A program made the translations under genes and the position numbers. This document shows, one piece after another, positions 1 to 16,762 of a stretch of DNA of 64,000 nucleotides; position 1 is the stretch's first letter, and every line of letters begins with the position of its first letter. The stretch spans positions 20,669,758 through 20,733,757 of the forward strand of contig NC_080055.1 of assembly GCF_026212465.1 (NCBI RefSeq). The letters run 5' to 3'. Source of the DNA: Amaranthus tricolor. Its lineage: Eukaryota; Streptophyta; Magnoliopsida; Caryophyllales; Amaranthaceae. The notes under the pieces were generated by a model. That model saw only the letters and a program-made list of their open reading frames with translations. It ran no database searches and was not told where the DNA came from.

Positions 1-4094
<4,094 letters not shown>

Positions 4095-4537
4095 GGAAAA
4101 ATTACCTAGAATAATCCAATGTTTTTATGATCTTCTTACAATAATCCTACCTATTGATTAACCACGAATAATCCAACTTTGAAGGGTATTTTCATAGAGT
4201 AAACCCAATAACCTGATGACTTGATATAACAAGTTTTATTTTTTTAAAAAAAGATAAATTAAAATAAAATGTCAAAAGAAATTTTAAAATGTTGAAAAAA
4301 AATCTGATTTTTTTATATTTTTCGAAATTTTTATGTAAATGCAAAATTTTTCTCTAATTTTACATTAATTTTCAGTTAACTTTTTTGGTGAATTACCTTG
4401 TATAGTAGGTCATCGGTTTACCCATGGTTACTCTAGGAAAATACCTCTTAAAGTTGGGATAATTCATGGCTAATCAACAGGTAAAATTATTATAGGAAAA
4501 TCATGAAAAAGTTAGATTATTTTAGGTAATTTTTTTT
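4095..4537. mobile_element. Mutator-type MITE with long terminal inverted repeats
   Basis: About 100 bp at the left (ggaaaaattacctagaataa onwards) reappear inverted at the right (read inward: aaaaattacctaaaataatc). Matched blocks include the GATTAACCACGAAT and GATTAGCCATGAAT segments. Internal sequence is AT-rich and non-coding. Long inverted repeats in a short element fit a non-autonomous Mutator-like element. The flanks are poly-T rich, so I could not fix the 9-bp target duplication. The exact ends are uncertain by a few bases. Confidence 0.72.
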
Positions 4538-4962
4538 TATTAAACTATGTATCAATCATTGGTTTATTTTATATTTCTTGATCAAAATCTCAACATAACA
4601 ATATCAATATACTATGCATCATCTCAATATAAAATTATTCTAAAAGCATTTTAATCGACATGTTAGTTTTATTTTTATAAATTTCAATTATAGTAATAAA
4701 CCAATGATAGTGTAAGATACTAATCTAATCTTTTAAATTTCTTCTAACTAATATTGAGATTAAATTATCGGATTGCTAATACTTTTTTTTAATATGCTAA
4801 AATAACATAAGTCGCAATTAGAATAAAAATTTAAATATCAAAATCATAATCATGTTTATCTACATATTGATATTAAGTTAGTCAATACACTAAGTATTGT
4901 TCATATTTTCGATTTTCAATTATTAATTAACTTTTAAAAATAAAATACATATCTCAACTTCC

Positions 4963-4970
<8 letters not shown>

Positions 4971-5027
<57 letters not shown>
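4971..5027. repeat. (ATT)n microsatellite
   Basis: About 19 uninterrupted ATT units. The neighbouring sequence up to the LINE is AT-rich and has no gene. Confidence 0.95.
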
Positions 5028-5029
<2 letters not shown>

Positions 5030-5435
5030 CAAATCAATTATAAATTCAAACAGAAATTATTAATTAAGGATTAATTTTTTATTTTTTGAGTTGATGATTG
5101 ATTTCCTTATATTGATTCAGATTGTCATTTTAATTACTTAATTTACTATTTTTTTATTAAGAATATTCAAATAATATGAACTTATGATAATCTTTATATT
5201 ATTATTTTCTCTCAAAAAGTGAAAATATTTTTGTATGTAATTTTATTTCCAATCCTAATACAAAAGATTAATTCAAAATATTTACTATACTTATTTCCTT
5301 AATAATTGTTATATATTTTAACTTATTTATTTACCATTTATAGTCATATTATTGTTAAATGAAATTTACTCCAAATAATATGCCATATAGTTATTTCTTA
5401 ACCAATCAAAATTCACCATTTTTCATGTCTCCTTA

Positions 5436-5572
5436 GAGGATGACACTTGAAAATTTCCAAGATTTTTATAGTATTGTATGATATGATGATATGATATGAT
5501 ATGATTGTTATGCGCTCTTAGAGGACGACACTTGGAATTTTCCAAGATTTTTATAGTATTATATGATGATGG
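5436..5572. repeat. imperfect tandem duplication of about 70 bp
   Basis: The block containing cttagaggatgacacttg, then ccaagatttttatagtatt, occurs at about 5432-5480 and again at about 5517-5563 with a few substitutions. The copies are separated by a short gatat(ga) run. Non-coding. Confidence 0.7.
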
Positions 5573-5741
5573 ACTAAGTGAATTAAACTCATAACTTTTT
5601 ATGAAAAGTAATACGTACTCTCTAACTAAAACAAAAATCTAAAACGTTTCCATATTTCATGTAATAAAGTTCGCTAAGTGAAAAAAAGAGAGAAAAGTGC
5701 TGCTTCATTAGTTATAACTCTTTATTCTTAAAAATGATATC

Positions 5742-8647
5742 ATCATCATCATCCTACCCAGTATATCCTGCTCTTAGAAAAAACTAAGGCCAGGGTCTGG
5801 GGAGGGAAAGACGGCGGCAACTCATACCCATAAAGGAAAGCGCGGCCAAAGGAGTTCCCCGGCTCGAGGAAGATAAAGAGACGAGAAAAACACGTGCAAG
5901 ACAACTTAAAGGCTTATAAAAAGAGGAACCACTACAAAAGAAAACAATGAACTAAATAGAAAGGAAACGATAAGGGCAAGGGGTTAAGGGCACTAAAAGG
6001 TCAACTAGTCGGACATCAGTAATCTAAGACGTGGATATAGCGTCTCCAACAGCTCCTATACCTAGTCAGGTCCGCAGAGGGGTTTAACTCATGCAAGTCA
6101 ATTCTTCTTTGCTCATCCCAAGTTCTCCTTGGTCTACCTCGACTCCTCTTACCCTCTACTATACCTCGACTCCTCTTACCCTCTACTATAATGCTTTCTA
6201 CCCTCCTCACAGGGGCGTCGAAAGTCTTCCTCTACACATGACCAAACCACCTCAATCTATTCTCATGCATTTTTCTAGATATAGGGGCTACCCCTAATTT
6301 GTCCCTAAACTCTTGGTTCCTAATTCTATCCATCAATGTGTGCCCACACATCCACCTCAGCATACGCATTTCTGTGACTTTCATTTTATGTTCGAAAACC
6401 TTCTTTATAGGCCAACATTCGGTCCCATATAGCAAAGCAAGTCTGATTGCTGTCCGGTAGAATTTTTCTTTTAACTTTCTTGGGAATTTCCTATCACATA
6501 ACACTGCGGTGGCTGCTCATCACTTAAGCCAACCCGCATGTATACGATGCTATATATCCCCGTCAATCTCCCCATCTCTTTGAATGACCGATCCCAAATA
6601 TCTGTACTTGGTTGTGCTCTTAACTGTATCATCGATGGACACCTCTGGTTCACCTACCGATGATGTCCCACTGAAGTCACAACGTAAATACTCGATCTTC
6701 GTACGACTAATGCGCAAACCTTTACTTTTAAAAGCTTCCCTCTACTCATTCAATTTGTTACTAACCTCCTCTCTAGTTTCTGCTACCAGCACTATGTCGT
6801 CCGCGAATATCATGCACCACGATACCGTCTCCCAAATAGATTTAGAAATCTCTTCCATTATGACAGTAAAAATGAAAGGGCTTAGAGCCGATCCTTGATG
6901 TAGTCCCACTTTAACCAGAAGCGGCTCTGTTATTCCCACCGGTGTTTGAATGCTAGTCGAAATGCTATCATACATATCCTGTATGGCCTCAATGTACACT
7001 GAAGAAATACCTCTAGCCTTGAGGCTATCCCAGATGACACGTCGTGGTATGCTATCATACGCTTTCTCCAAGTCAATGAACACCATATGGAGATCTTTCT
7101 TTCGCTCCCTATATTTCTGCATTAGTCTCCTCAAAACATGAATTGCCTTAGTGGTTGACCTTCCTGGCATAAAACTGAATTGGTGCTCTCTAATCACCGT
7201 TTCCTGTCTAAGTCTCCCCTCTATCACTCTTTCCCATAATTTCATTGTGTGGCTTAGAAGTTTGATACCTCTATAGTTAGCGCATATTTGCGCATCGTCT
7301 TTATTCTTAAACAGAGGTGCTAGTGTGCTATTCCTCCATTCTTCTGGCATCTTATGTGTCATCAAAATAACATTAAAAAGGTTTGTCAACCAACAAATGC
7401 CCTCTTCTCCTAAACCCTTCCACACCTCAATCGGGATGTTATCTGGCCCGACTGCCTTTGTTCTCCCCATCTTTTTGAGAGCTTCTCCTACTTCTCTTGT
7501 GGTAATATTCCTCGCTGGCTCATATTCCAGTGGTTTTTGGACATCAAAAATATGATTATATGCCTCCTTTGGTCCCCTAGACTCATTGAGCAGTTGGGAG
7601 AAGTACTGGAGCCATCTAGTTTTGATCCCCTCTTGACTCAGGAGAACTCGTCCCCCCTCATCCTTGATGTATTTCACTGCCTCTAAGTCTTGCTGCTGTT
7701 TGGCCCTAGTCCTCGCTAACTTAAAAATTTGTTTATCCCCCTCTTTGGTATCAAGCTTTCGGTATAAGTCCTCATTACCACGGTTTTTTGCCTCCGTTAC
7801 CGCTTTATTGGCTGCCCACTTTGCTTCTTTATAGCTCAGATCACTCTCTTTTCAATCCTATCCTCCTCTTCCGTGCATAACATAAGTTCCTTAAATCTTT
7901 TGTTTTTATCTTTTATCTTCTTTTCCACCTCATCGTTCCACCACCATGATTCTTTGAACACTTTTGGTTTACCCGACGCTACCCCCAAAGTCTCTTTTGC
8001 CACTTTTCTTATGGTTTTTTCCATGTTCACCCACATCTCATTTGCATCTTCTGACTGGCTTGGGAAGCCCAACAAATTTATCTCGCTTGCTAGGGTTGTG
8101 ACCATATCTCCTTTGAGTCTCCCCACATGATCTTTCCCTTGGACTTGACCTTCTTTTATGTGATTTTCTTCCTCATCCTGAAAACCAGTACTAGAAGCCT
8201 GTGTTGGGTGGGCATCTCTGTACCCAACACCACCTTACAATCCAAGCATGAGGTCCGATCTCCCTTGCGCACTAAGAAATAATCAACTTGGATTGCATGG
8301 CCACCGCTCTTATAAGTGGTCAAATGCTCGTTTTTCTTTCTAAAGATCGAGTTTTCTATGACCAAATCTTTTGCTAGCGTAAACTCCAGTAAATTCTCCC
8401 CACTCTCGTTTCTTGCCCCCTAACCAAACCCTCCATGTACCGAGTTAAAGTTGTCTGCATCTTAAAGTCTCCGTCTAAAAAAACTTTCTCATCATCCGAG
8501 ATAGTTCTCATGAGGTCTCCTAGGTTATCCCAGAACTCGTACTTCACCTGCTCATCGAGCCCTACTTGGGGCCCGTACGCACTGTCAATAGATATTATCT
8601 CTTCCCCTACTACTATCCTAACTAGCATAATCCTTTCACTACACCTC
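5742..8647 (-). mobile_element. 5'-truncated RTE-type LINE retrotransposon
   Basis: A non-LTR retrotransposon on the minus strand, delimited by a 15-bp target-site duplication: cttaaaaatgatatc at 5727-5741 and cttaaaactgatatc at 8648-8662, one mismatch. The 3' end is the GATGATGAT-type tail typical of plant RTE elements, not poly-A. The 5' end starts inside the endonuclease domain, so the copy was truncated at insertion, as is usual for target-primed reverse transcription. Endonuclease and reverse-transcriptase remnants are in the right order but spread over three frames. The copy is therefore dead. It lies just beyond the last recognised NAC exon, either in a NAC intron or downstream of the gene. 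Confidence 0.9.
6016..8628 (-). pseudogene. LINE endonuclease/reverse transcriptase pseudogene
   Basis: From the 5' side, 8628-8374 holds the apurinic-type endonuclease core: SAYGPQVGLDEQ, then FLDGDF where the family normally has GGDFN, so a catalytic-region residue is changed. 8365-8156 holds the endonuclease C-terminus (HLTTYKSGGHA, DYFLVRKGDR). 8126-7836 is the linker (WWNDEVEKKIK). 7677-6742 is the reverse-transcriptase palm and fingers, with KAVGPDNIPIEVW, NYRGIKLLSHTMKLWERV, FMPGRSTTKAI, GLHQGSALSPF and the catalytic FADD box. 6504-6232 holds the thumb and C-terminus (FYRTAIRLALLYGTECW, EMRMLRWMCGHT, ENRLRWFGHV). 6210-6016 is the tail. Several frameshifts and stops separate these blocks, so no full protein can be made. 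Family assignment to RTE rather than L1 rests on these motifs and on the lack of a poly-A tail. Confidence 0.9.
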
Positions 8648-8671
8648 CTTAAAACTGATATCTACCCTCAA

Positions 8672-8910
8672 TTTTAGTGACTTTGTCTCATTTAGTTTTT
8701 TTTATAATATTAACAGTTTACTTTTAATTTGTATTTTATTCTAAATGTATAAGTTAAAACATAATCAAGTGGGATCTTATTTGCGTCTCATCGTAAGGAT
8801 TATTAATATCAACTTTTTATAATTTTTAGTTATGCATTATCGAAAATATTAAAACTTCAATATATGTCTTGGCAAACGTGTCCAAATGAAATGAGACAAA
8901 GTCATTGAAA
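8672..8910. repeat. small element with 20-bp inverted ends, probable MITE
   Basis: tgactttgtctcattt near 8678 recurs inverted as aaatgagacaaagtca near 8889, enclosing about 200 bp of AT-rich non-coding DNA. No target duplication could be fixed. It lies outside the LINE, just beyond its right target duplication. Confidence 0.55.
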
Positions 8911-9085
8911 TGTTGTGAGTATATATTATACTCCAAGTAAAGATGTAGGTTTTTTTTTTATATATTTGCAACTTGTAATCCTGTTTACTTTTTTATTCCT
9001 TTTTCTTTTTCCAACTTTATAAAATAAATAAATAAATAAAATAAATAAATGACATGGAATGCAGAGTCAAAAAGGTAAAACTTAC

Positions 9086-11927
9086 TTCCTTGATAGAATC
9101 AGTAACAACAGCAGAATGAGAAGCAGAAGTGCAGGCCATGATGATTTCCTCCAAATCAGCTGCAGAACTTGCTACTAATTTATCATGTTGTTGCTCTTCT
9201 TGTTGCTCCTGCTTAAAACATAATTATGCACAATAAATGTAAAAGCTTGTTTTGGAAAGGTTTATATGTGAGCATGCCATTATCAAACAAATTTATCATT
9301 TTCTATTATTATATAATCTGAAAAGTTATAATTTAGCTCACTTTGAGAATATTGTTAGATGGTTATAATTCTCCTTTCGATATGTCACTATTTATAGTAA
9401 TCTTAAAAGAACAATATATACGATTAAGGGCTAATCTATCTAGACCCGGGTGATGGGCATGTCTACGGTATGGTGTGATTTATTTGATTAAAAAACCTAA
9501 TTAACATAATGAATTAATTAAAACATAATATAGAAGTATGACATTTGAATTAATTTAGCATAGATACAGAGATATGTGTTTATAGCACGTCTTATACTAA
9601 TATCCTAAATTTATAACCGTGAATAATAGGATTTGGATACTAAATATGCCTACAAACATACTTTATTCTAAATAATCCGATTAATGGTATAGCATGTCCA
9701 TCTTATATGTTTAACTACTCCTAATGTAATTGTGTTTGATTATATGAGACCTTCTCAAAGTATGTTTCTACTAAAGATTAATCAAAATAATATTACATTT
9801 AATTTTGGCACTAATTAAAGTAAAATTGCATTTATCGGATCTTTACCCTCATTCTAATTGGATGCCACTTAATAACATTGTGTAATAATATATTATAACA
9901 TTTTTAATATTTTACGACGACACTAGACTATATACCGTAATATTTTCATAAAATTAAGTTAAAGTTAATCACTATAAAATTATCCATTAAATTAAATACA
10001 AGTGAGAACAAATTATTTGGACAATTCATATTCAAACATAAGCATGTGCATGGATGCCCAGCCCCATGCTCAAGTTATGCGTAGAAGTTGATCCTAATTA
10101 ACTTTACAGCTAACGTTAATTGTATTAACATATTCTGGAACCTTAACCATTAACTTAAATTTTTAATTGAGTTGGTTCCTTAACATGGTATTAGAGCCTT
10201 CAAAGCAGGGATGGATATGGGTCTTCGACCGTAAGATTCTAGACACAACCTGACCCTATTTAAAGGTCTTGATCCACCTGTTTTTGAATACTATGGATCT
10301 GTGTCGGATGTGGGTCCATGACCTTAAGGTCCAGGTTCAGGTCCACACGTTTAAGACCTAGATTCGACCCATAGACTCATTTATATCTTTTTTTCAAAAT
10401 CACATATTATCTAATCATGTGTGTTTAATTGTTTGATTTGAATCTTTGTTATATTTTGGAACATGATGTGATCTGGAACTTTGTCTATACATGTAATTTG
10501 AAATATGGTCGTTGTATCTATATTTTTAAAATCAAAAGACTTGATTAATATTTCATTTTAAGAACTTAAAATGTTAGAAAGTTGCATATATTTGATCGTT
10601 GAATTAGTATAAAGTATTAGAAGATCCTTGTAAGCTGAAAGTGTTTAAATAATTTAATTTGATTGGACGAAAATTGTATAATAAATTTTAAAAAATTTTT
10701 AAGGAAAAAAAATTATTTTGGACCCAAATCTAGACCCTAGATCCACCAACCCTAAGAGTCTGGGTCCAAAATTTTCAGACCTTATAGATCTAGGTCAAGA
10801 TTTGGGTCCAATTAAAAATATAAAGTCTGGATTTGGATCTAGCTAAATCCTACCCATGTTCATCCCTACTTCGAAGCTGTTCATGAATCAATTATCATAC
10901 ATATATAAGAATAGAGTTGGAGATCTCATACCTGTTGCATTAAAGTTTGATTTTGAAGCTGCATGATTCTAGAAACATGTTGAAATGAGTGATCATCAAG
11001 AATTATAGAGGCATGATGAGGAGGTGGAGATATAATTTGGGAGATGGAATGTGATGGTGTACTAATATTGAAACCAGCCTTCGTGGCATTGCAATTGGCT
11101 TGTTGTATATGATAATGATGATGATCTTGGGAAACATTCATGGGATGAGGATTATGAACATGATGATGTTGGCTTTGATGTTGATGAAGTTGATGTTGTT
11201 GCTGTTGTTGTTTCGACATTTGGTCATTATGGTCGTCGTCGTTTGTAGCTCGTATGGCGTCTGTCTCCCGCCTTACTACTATTGTAGCATCTCCCATTCC
11301 GGCCTAAACCAAAGTATACAACAAGCTAGGGCTTTACATAATGATAGAGTTGATTTCTTAACATGGTATTAGATGCTGGTTATGGGTTCGAATTACATTT
11401 ATCTCTCATATTAAACATTAAGTTAAAAAAATATTTAAAAATCGAATTATATTTATACAAATAATTAAGCTTTCAGATGAATTGATTCTTTTCTAAAAGA
11501 ATTCATCATTATTGATTAGCTTAACATGGTGTTTCTACTTTGTTTTGCCTTTGTATCCAATAAGACCCAAGTTAATTCACTTTACAAAGTTGTCAAAGAT
11601 TTTGTATCATTATATTGGCTATTCTAAATAATAATTGGTTATAAACAAAGAGTTGAACATTAGTTAAATTGACGGTGATAGTAGGGCAGTCCATATTAAC
11701 ATTTCTTATATTCACAATTTTGTTTAAACATTTCTTATTAAGCTCCCATCTAAACAAAGTTTATTTTTGATTGAGTACTGTTGTTAGCAAAGAAAATGTA
11801 CAAAATTCATTAAACCAAATGATTAAAATAGAGAAATACCACCCATTTGGTAAAATAAGAAAATAAATATTTCAAAATATAATATGTCAATTCTCTTTTG
11901 TTATTTACATTTAATTTTTTTAAATCT

Positions 11928-11984
<57 letters not shown>

Positions 11985-14160
11985 GATCTTACATAAATTT
12001 GTTTTTTTTTTTTGTACATTAATAAAATTTTTAGTCAAACTTAACTTTAAAATTGTTTTATTTTGGACAACTTTTCATTTTAATTTATTTTATTGACTTT
12101 GCACCCTTTCTTAAGACAATAGTCTCACTCTCGTTTTTTTTAATATCAGCCACAAACTTATACCCTCCCCCCATATTAACCACTTATTTCTACAATGCAA
12201 TTGTTTTTATGCCATTTTCCAATCTAACTTCTCAATTCTATTAAATTTTACCCATTTACACTAGATACAAAATAAGAACAAACAAGTATTCAAGAAGAGA
12301 AATAAGAAAAGACATATAATAAATGACAAAAAATATGGAGAAAAATAGAATTTAATTACCTCATCAAAGGGTTTTCTACCAAAAGGGACAAAGCTAAATT
12401 GTTCATCACCACTAGCTCTCAAATGTTGCATATCCAAATCAGTAAAACTAGAAAGTGAAGCAGCAGAAATACACATTTGATAATCTCTATTATCATGATT
12501 TATCATCACTTCTTTACATGAAGATGTATTACTTCCACTTTCCCTTGTTCCACTAGCCTCACTCCCTTCTCCGGTCGTCGGGCTTCGTTCCGACGACCAA
12601 TTACATTGTCTAGGTTGTGTTTGGTAAAATATTTTTGACACTACAAGTTCACCTTCCTTTTCTTCTTCATCTTGTCCTAAATGATATTGATGCATTACCC
12701 AGTTCGTCTTTTCGGGTTTTCGATTTTTTCCAAAGTTTGTGTACAGGACTAGGATCTTTTTACACCCCTTTTGTTTCCCATTTACCATTACGGGTCGGGT
12801 TTTGCCCGTTTTGTGCCAACGGGTTTCGCCTCCTTGAAGATCACATTCTGTTTGGATTTTTCTTCGTTTTCTTGTTCCTGTTGTGTAGGCCTTGGATGGC
12901 CTGTGGAAGAAATGTCTGCTCAATCCATCTCTTGTTACTCCTGTTTTTTTATTTGGGAAAATTGAGAAATGATGAGATAAAATGGTACATAAAAAATATT
13001 CAACGTTATTTAGGTTCACTTAGGTGCAACAAACTAGACAATTGTAAATGTACCGGGTGTGGGATAGTTTATCCCAAATCGATAAATTATTAGAGTTCTT
13101 CTTTTATTGTCATATGGTTTTGAAATGATATATTCTAGGCTTATGGAGTGTATGTACTTCGTGTTTCCCTAAAAAATAAGTGGATCCTTATTTGACATGA
13201 TATTAAAGCCGATGGTTCGATAAAAAATTAAAATGATAGGTTCGAAGAAATGACATAGCTACCTTAATTGATTACTCCCACATGCAAAATTAATAGGAGT
13301 TCGCATGTGAGGAAGATATTGGATAGTTAATAAATTAAAAAGGGTGAAATGCTAACGTTTACAAAAATTTTAACCTAATTTAACTTCTTGTTATATTTAA
13401 ATAATTCCCATGTATATATTTCGCCTCGAAACGAAATCTAGATGATAGGAAATAGATTTGATATTGTTGTGCTTTTCAAACACTGATAACAAAAAAAATT
13501 AGATAAGAAGGAAATTTCCCAAATTTAACTTGTAGTGATGGTGAGTTTGGTCAGTGTGTTTCAAGTTAAGACTTTGAGAAACATGTTTACAACAACTTTC
13601 TTTTTGTGTTTTTGGTTTAAGCTATAGGAAGCAAGGTGTTTTGTACAGACCAAGAAAAGGGATTAACAAAAAAATTATAGGTATCTTTTTTATAAAACAA
13701 TATGGATTTTTTTTCAAAGAAATAATTTTTTTTAATTCTTTCTGCGATTAAAATAATACAAAATATATATTTTAAAAAAAAATTTAAAAAAAAAATTGTT
13801 ACCTGGGAGTTTTTCAGGATGAGTATAACAAATTCCATCTTCTCCTTCAATAGTAGGGATAAATACATCAATTAAAGGATGAGATTTAGAAGATTTTTCT
13901 TCCACTTTTGAGTTAAGATGTTCTATCAACTCTTGATCTGTTGGATCAAATTTCACTCCAGCTGGTAGACCTACCCAATCCTACCACAAAACACTCAACA
14001 AATTACTTATACCACATAAACATATATTCGTGTTTCGAATACTATTAAATTTTTTCGATCTATTTGAAAAATTATATTTGTGTCCAAAGTGATTTGTCTT
14101 AATATATGTTTTTTCAATAACTATTGATTTTTATTAATGCACAAAATTATCATGCCAGAA

Positions 14161-14217
<57 letters not shown>

Positions 14218-14723
14218 AGTTTTAAGTTTAAAGGGGATTGATTAAACAAATTCTTATATGAAATGATTTCACAATGAAATATGCCTAATATTTAAGTTAA
14301 ATAGCTTAATAATAAAAACTTTTAGCTTATAGACTTCTCGTTTTGAGGTCATCTCACCGTGAGATGGTCTCATACAAGAAGAGTAAAAACGATTATAGTG
14401 ATGGTCATAAGCCCATTATTTCAAACAAAATCACCTTCAAATTCAACCCATCAATGGAATGTAAAAAGGGAAAAGTAAATTATTCCTTTAAAATCATTAA
14501 AGATTATGACTTTTGTGACCCTTATTCACATAACTAATCCCAAAATGATCAAATTTGAGAAAAATAGTTTAGAATTACATACGGGTTTGGATCTTTGAAG
14601 CTTGTGACCACATCCAGGGCAGTGTTTGGATCCACTAAGTTGATGTTCTTCAAGTTTTGCATCTATTATAAGATCACTTGCACTGCTATTGGAGCTTAAG
14701 TGCCTTTTTTTGCTGCTATTCAT
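9086..14723 (-). CDS. NAC075-like: NAC domain transcription factor, NAC075/SND2-like (terminal exon not found)
   Basis: A DNA-binding transcriptional regulator, nuclear by family. Relatives in the NAC075/NAC073(SND2) clade act in secondary-wall formation and flowering. Exons on the minus strand: 14723-14583, 13980-13803, 12940-12360, 11303-10932, 9208-9086. All have GT-AG borders and the phases match, giving 465 codons so far. The N-terminus has a CPGCGHKL knuckle (C35, C38) ahead of the NAC domain. The NAC domain (about 48-215) opens with [18 protein letters not shown] and continues through [51 protein letters not shown] and [11 protein letters not shown]. The tail has His/Gln-rich repeats (exon 4) and a [11 protein letters not shown] motif (exon 5). 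The last exon ends at a good GTAAGT donor, but no acceptor exon with the clade's conserved C-terminal EAEWLKY-like tail is visible at lower coordinates. Either intron 5 runs past the window edge or the end is lost. Start: the ATG at 14723 matches the clade's N-terminus. Confidence 0.92.
10206..10868. mobile_element. non-autonomous hAT element (MITE) in NAC intron 4
   Basis: The ends read cagggatggatatgggt and, inverted, tagggatgaacatgggt (14 of 17 identical). The flanking 8-mers are cttcaaag (10198-10205) and cttcgaag (10869-10876), an 8-bp target duplication with one change. Both are hAT hallmarks. The interior is non-coding and rich in GGTCC/GGACC-type subterminal motifs. Confidence 0.82.
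11931..11981. repeat. (TA)n microsatellite in NAC intron 3
   Basis: An uninterrupted alternating TA run of about 25 units, between NAC exons 3 and 4. Confidence 0.95.
14163..14216. repeat. (TA)n microsatellite in NAC intron 1
   Basis: An alternating TA run of about 26 units, between NAC exons 1 and 2. Confidence 0.95.
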
Positions 14724-15868
14724 GGCTATACTAATTATAGTAACTCTTAATTAATATAATCTTAATTAATTAATTAGATCTTTCCCTAATTGTATGCTCT
14801 TTTTTGTAATTATGTTAATATTATTATATATACTAAACACTAATTAATAGAGGTAGTATACTTCTAATTATTATTAAAACTGTATACACCACCAATCATT
14901 TCTTGAAATTTCTTCCAATATGAAACTGCACCATGAATAAGAAAAAGGGTTTTTTTGTATCAATATATATAACATGAAATAGATGGAAATTTGATGACGA
15001 AATTAATTCAATAGCTAATTATTTTTAATACCCAGGAAAGAAAAATGAAAACCCAGATGGAAAATGATTAAATTTCCCAAGAGGAATTTCTAGAGCGATA
15101 GAGTTGGAGGAGTGAGTATAAGGGATAAGAAGAGGAGGGAAATGGGATGAAATTGACAGTTTTGATGGAACTCAGCTAAAAAAACACTCTAGACTTTAGA
15201 GAGAGACACATACCCCTCCTTTAACCATTATAAAAGATATAAAAAATATTAGGAAATTGAAAAAAAAAATTATATTATTTGTGGATACGCTGGAGAATGA
15301 TAGATCCTTAATTACTCTGTTTTATAAACAACTATTTATAAGAAATATTGACCAAAATTAAAAAAATAGAATATTTTAAATGGTGAAAATATTATTTTAT
15401 TAAGTAAAAAATTTTATGGAGTAAAGTGACACTATAAATATTAGAATAATATTAAAAGAAAGTTAGTGAAAAGATATGATAATTACAAATATTAAAAATT
15501 ATTTTTATAAAATTAGTGAAAAATATGTAGGGATTTAAAGTAATATAAAATGTCCAACTATTTATTTTTTTGAATTTGGCAAATTGGGTTAGAGACTTAG
15601 AGTAGTAATATTGATGGAATATTTGGTGGGGTGTTGGAAATTCTAGTAAAATTCAAAATGCCCAATTCTAAAGTAGGAAAAACAGAAAATAAAAAGGGAA
15701 ATTAAAAAAATTCAAATTATTTTGCATATTAAAAACTTTGTTTTTCCTAGAATCAAGCTTTTTCAGAGAGCGGAGGAGAAAAAGGAGGGAAAGAAGAGAT
15801 TTGGGGGCAAAATTTAAGAAATTAAGAGAAGGAAAAATGAAAAGATGAAAAGAAGGAAAGGAACTCAC

Positions 15869-16040
15869 ATGGGTTTTGAGTTGGTGTGGTGATCATGATT
15901 CTTTTGCTATGAATATTTTTTTTTTAGTAGAAAGAGAGAATGAGGAAGGAGTAGAGAGAGAAAGAAAAGAGAGTATAAGAGTAAAACATAGGAGAAGGAA
16001 AGAGTTGCTTGATATGCAAGGCAAATGAGCATTGTACTTT
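15869..16040 (-). promoter_or_regulatory. possible 5' leader exon of the NAC gene
   Basis: The minus strand here is CT-rich, as plant 5' leaders often are. It ends at a strong GTGAGT donor (GT at 15868-15867), and an acceptor-like TTAG lies about 10 bases before the NAC ATG. This fits a spliced leader with a 1.1-kb leader intron. A short upstream frame would begin inside it (ATGATCACC). Inference only; transcript reads would decide. Confidence 0.3.
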
Positions 16041-16344
16041 GATGAACCACCAAAACAAAATCTCATATATTAAAATCCTTTTGAATTTGTTTTATGTATG
16101 TCTTGAGACTTGTTTGGTTTGAGAGAATAATGGATAAATGAAATTAAAATTTAATGATGATAGATTTGAAAGGAAGAGATTAAAGAGGAGATATATAAAG
16201 GACTCAAATCTTTTATTATAACTATCCATAAAATTTGTTCATTACCATTTTTCACCACTCTTAATGCGGACATGTTATTTTAATTGGATCAATTTTGGTT
16301 TTTATGTGTACGTGATTGAATATTTTGACAATCTAATTTAACTT

Positions 16345-16660
16345 CACTATAAAAAAAATATAGAATAACGACCAGATAAAATGATAGCAATTTGATCAAA
16401 TGACCGATTGTTATCATTCTACTCTGGTCGCTAAATAGATTATCGCAACAGTAAAATGGTAATCATGTGGTCGTAATTGGCGGCCAAGCAACATCCAATA
16501 GCCATTTGGTTGCATTTGGCGACCAAACATGTGGTATTAAAATGGTAGCTAAATGGCAACCAGATTGCTACCACAGTCTGGTCACCTAATGCAACCAACA
16601 CATTTAGTAGCAATCTAGCCATAAATCAATGAAAAAGGAATGATTTGCCTAAGTAGTGTT
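16345..16660. mobile_element. possible CACTA-like terminal remnant
   Basis: It begins cactataaaaaaaatatag, like a CACTA terminus. It then carries many short GCGACC/GCAACC/GGTCGC motifs in both orientations, as CACTA subterminal regions do. No matching opposite end or 3-bp duplication could be established, and no transposase is present. The 60-codon minus-strand frame here is a by-product of the repeats. Confidence 0.4.
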
Positions 16661-16762
16661 GGAAAATAAAAAAAATTCTCAATTTAGGGTTTACTAAAAT
16701 TTATTTTCCAAACTAGTGTTCATTAAGAAAAAAATTAATTAAATCAATTTGATTGTGGTTTG

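Noticed and set aside
6084..8130. Plus-strand open frames opposite the LINE
   Set aside because: Antisense shadows of the reverse-transcriptase reading frames.
11100..11372. Met-rich plus-strand frame
   Set aside because: Antisense of the His/Gln-rich NAC exon 4.
14320..14380. Short palindromic gaggtcatctcaccgtgagatggtctca
   Set aside because: A common dispersed plant repeat piece; no element ends or duplication could be set.
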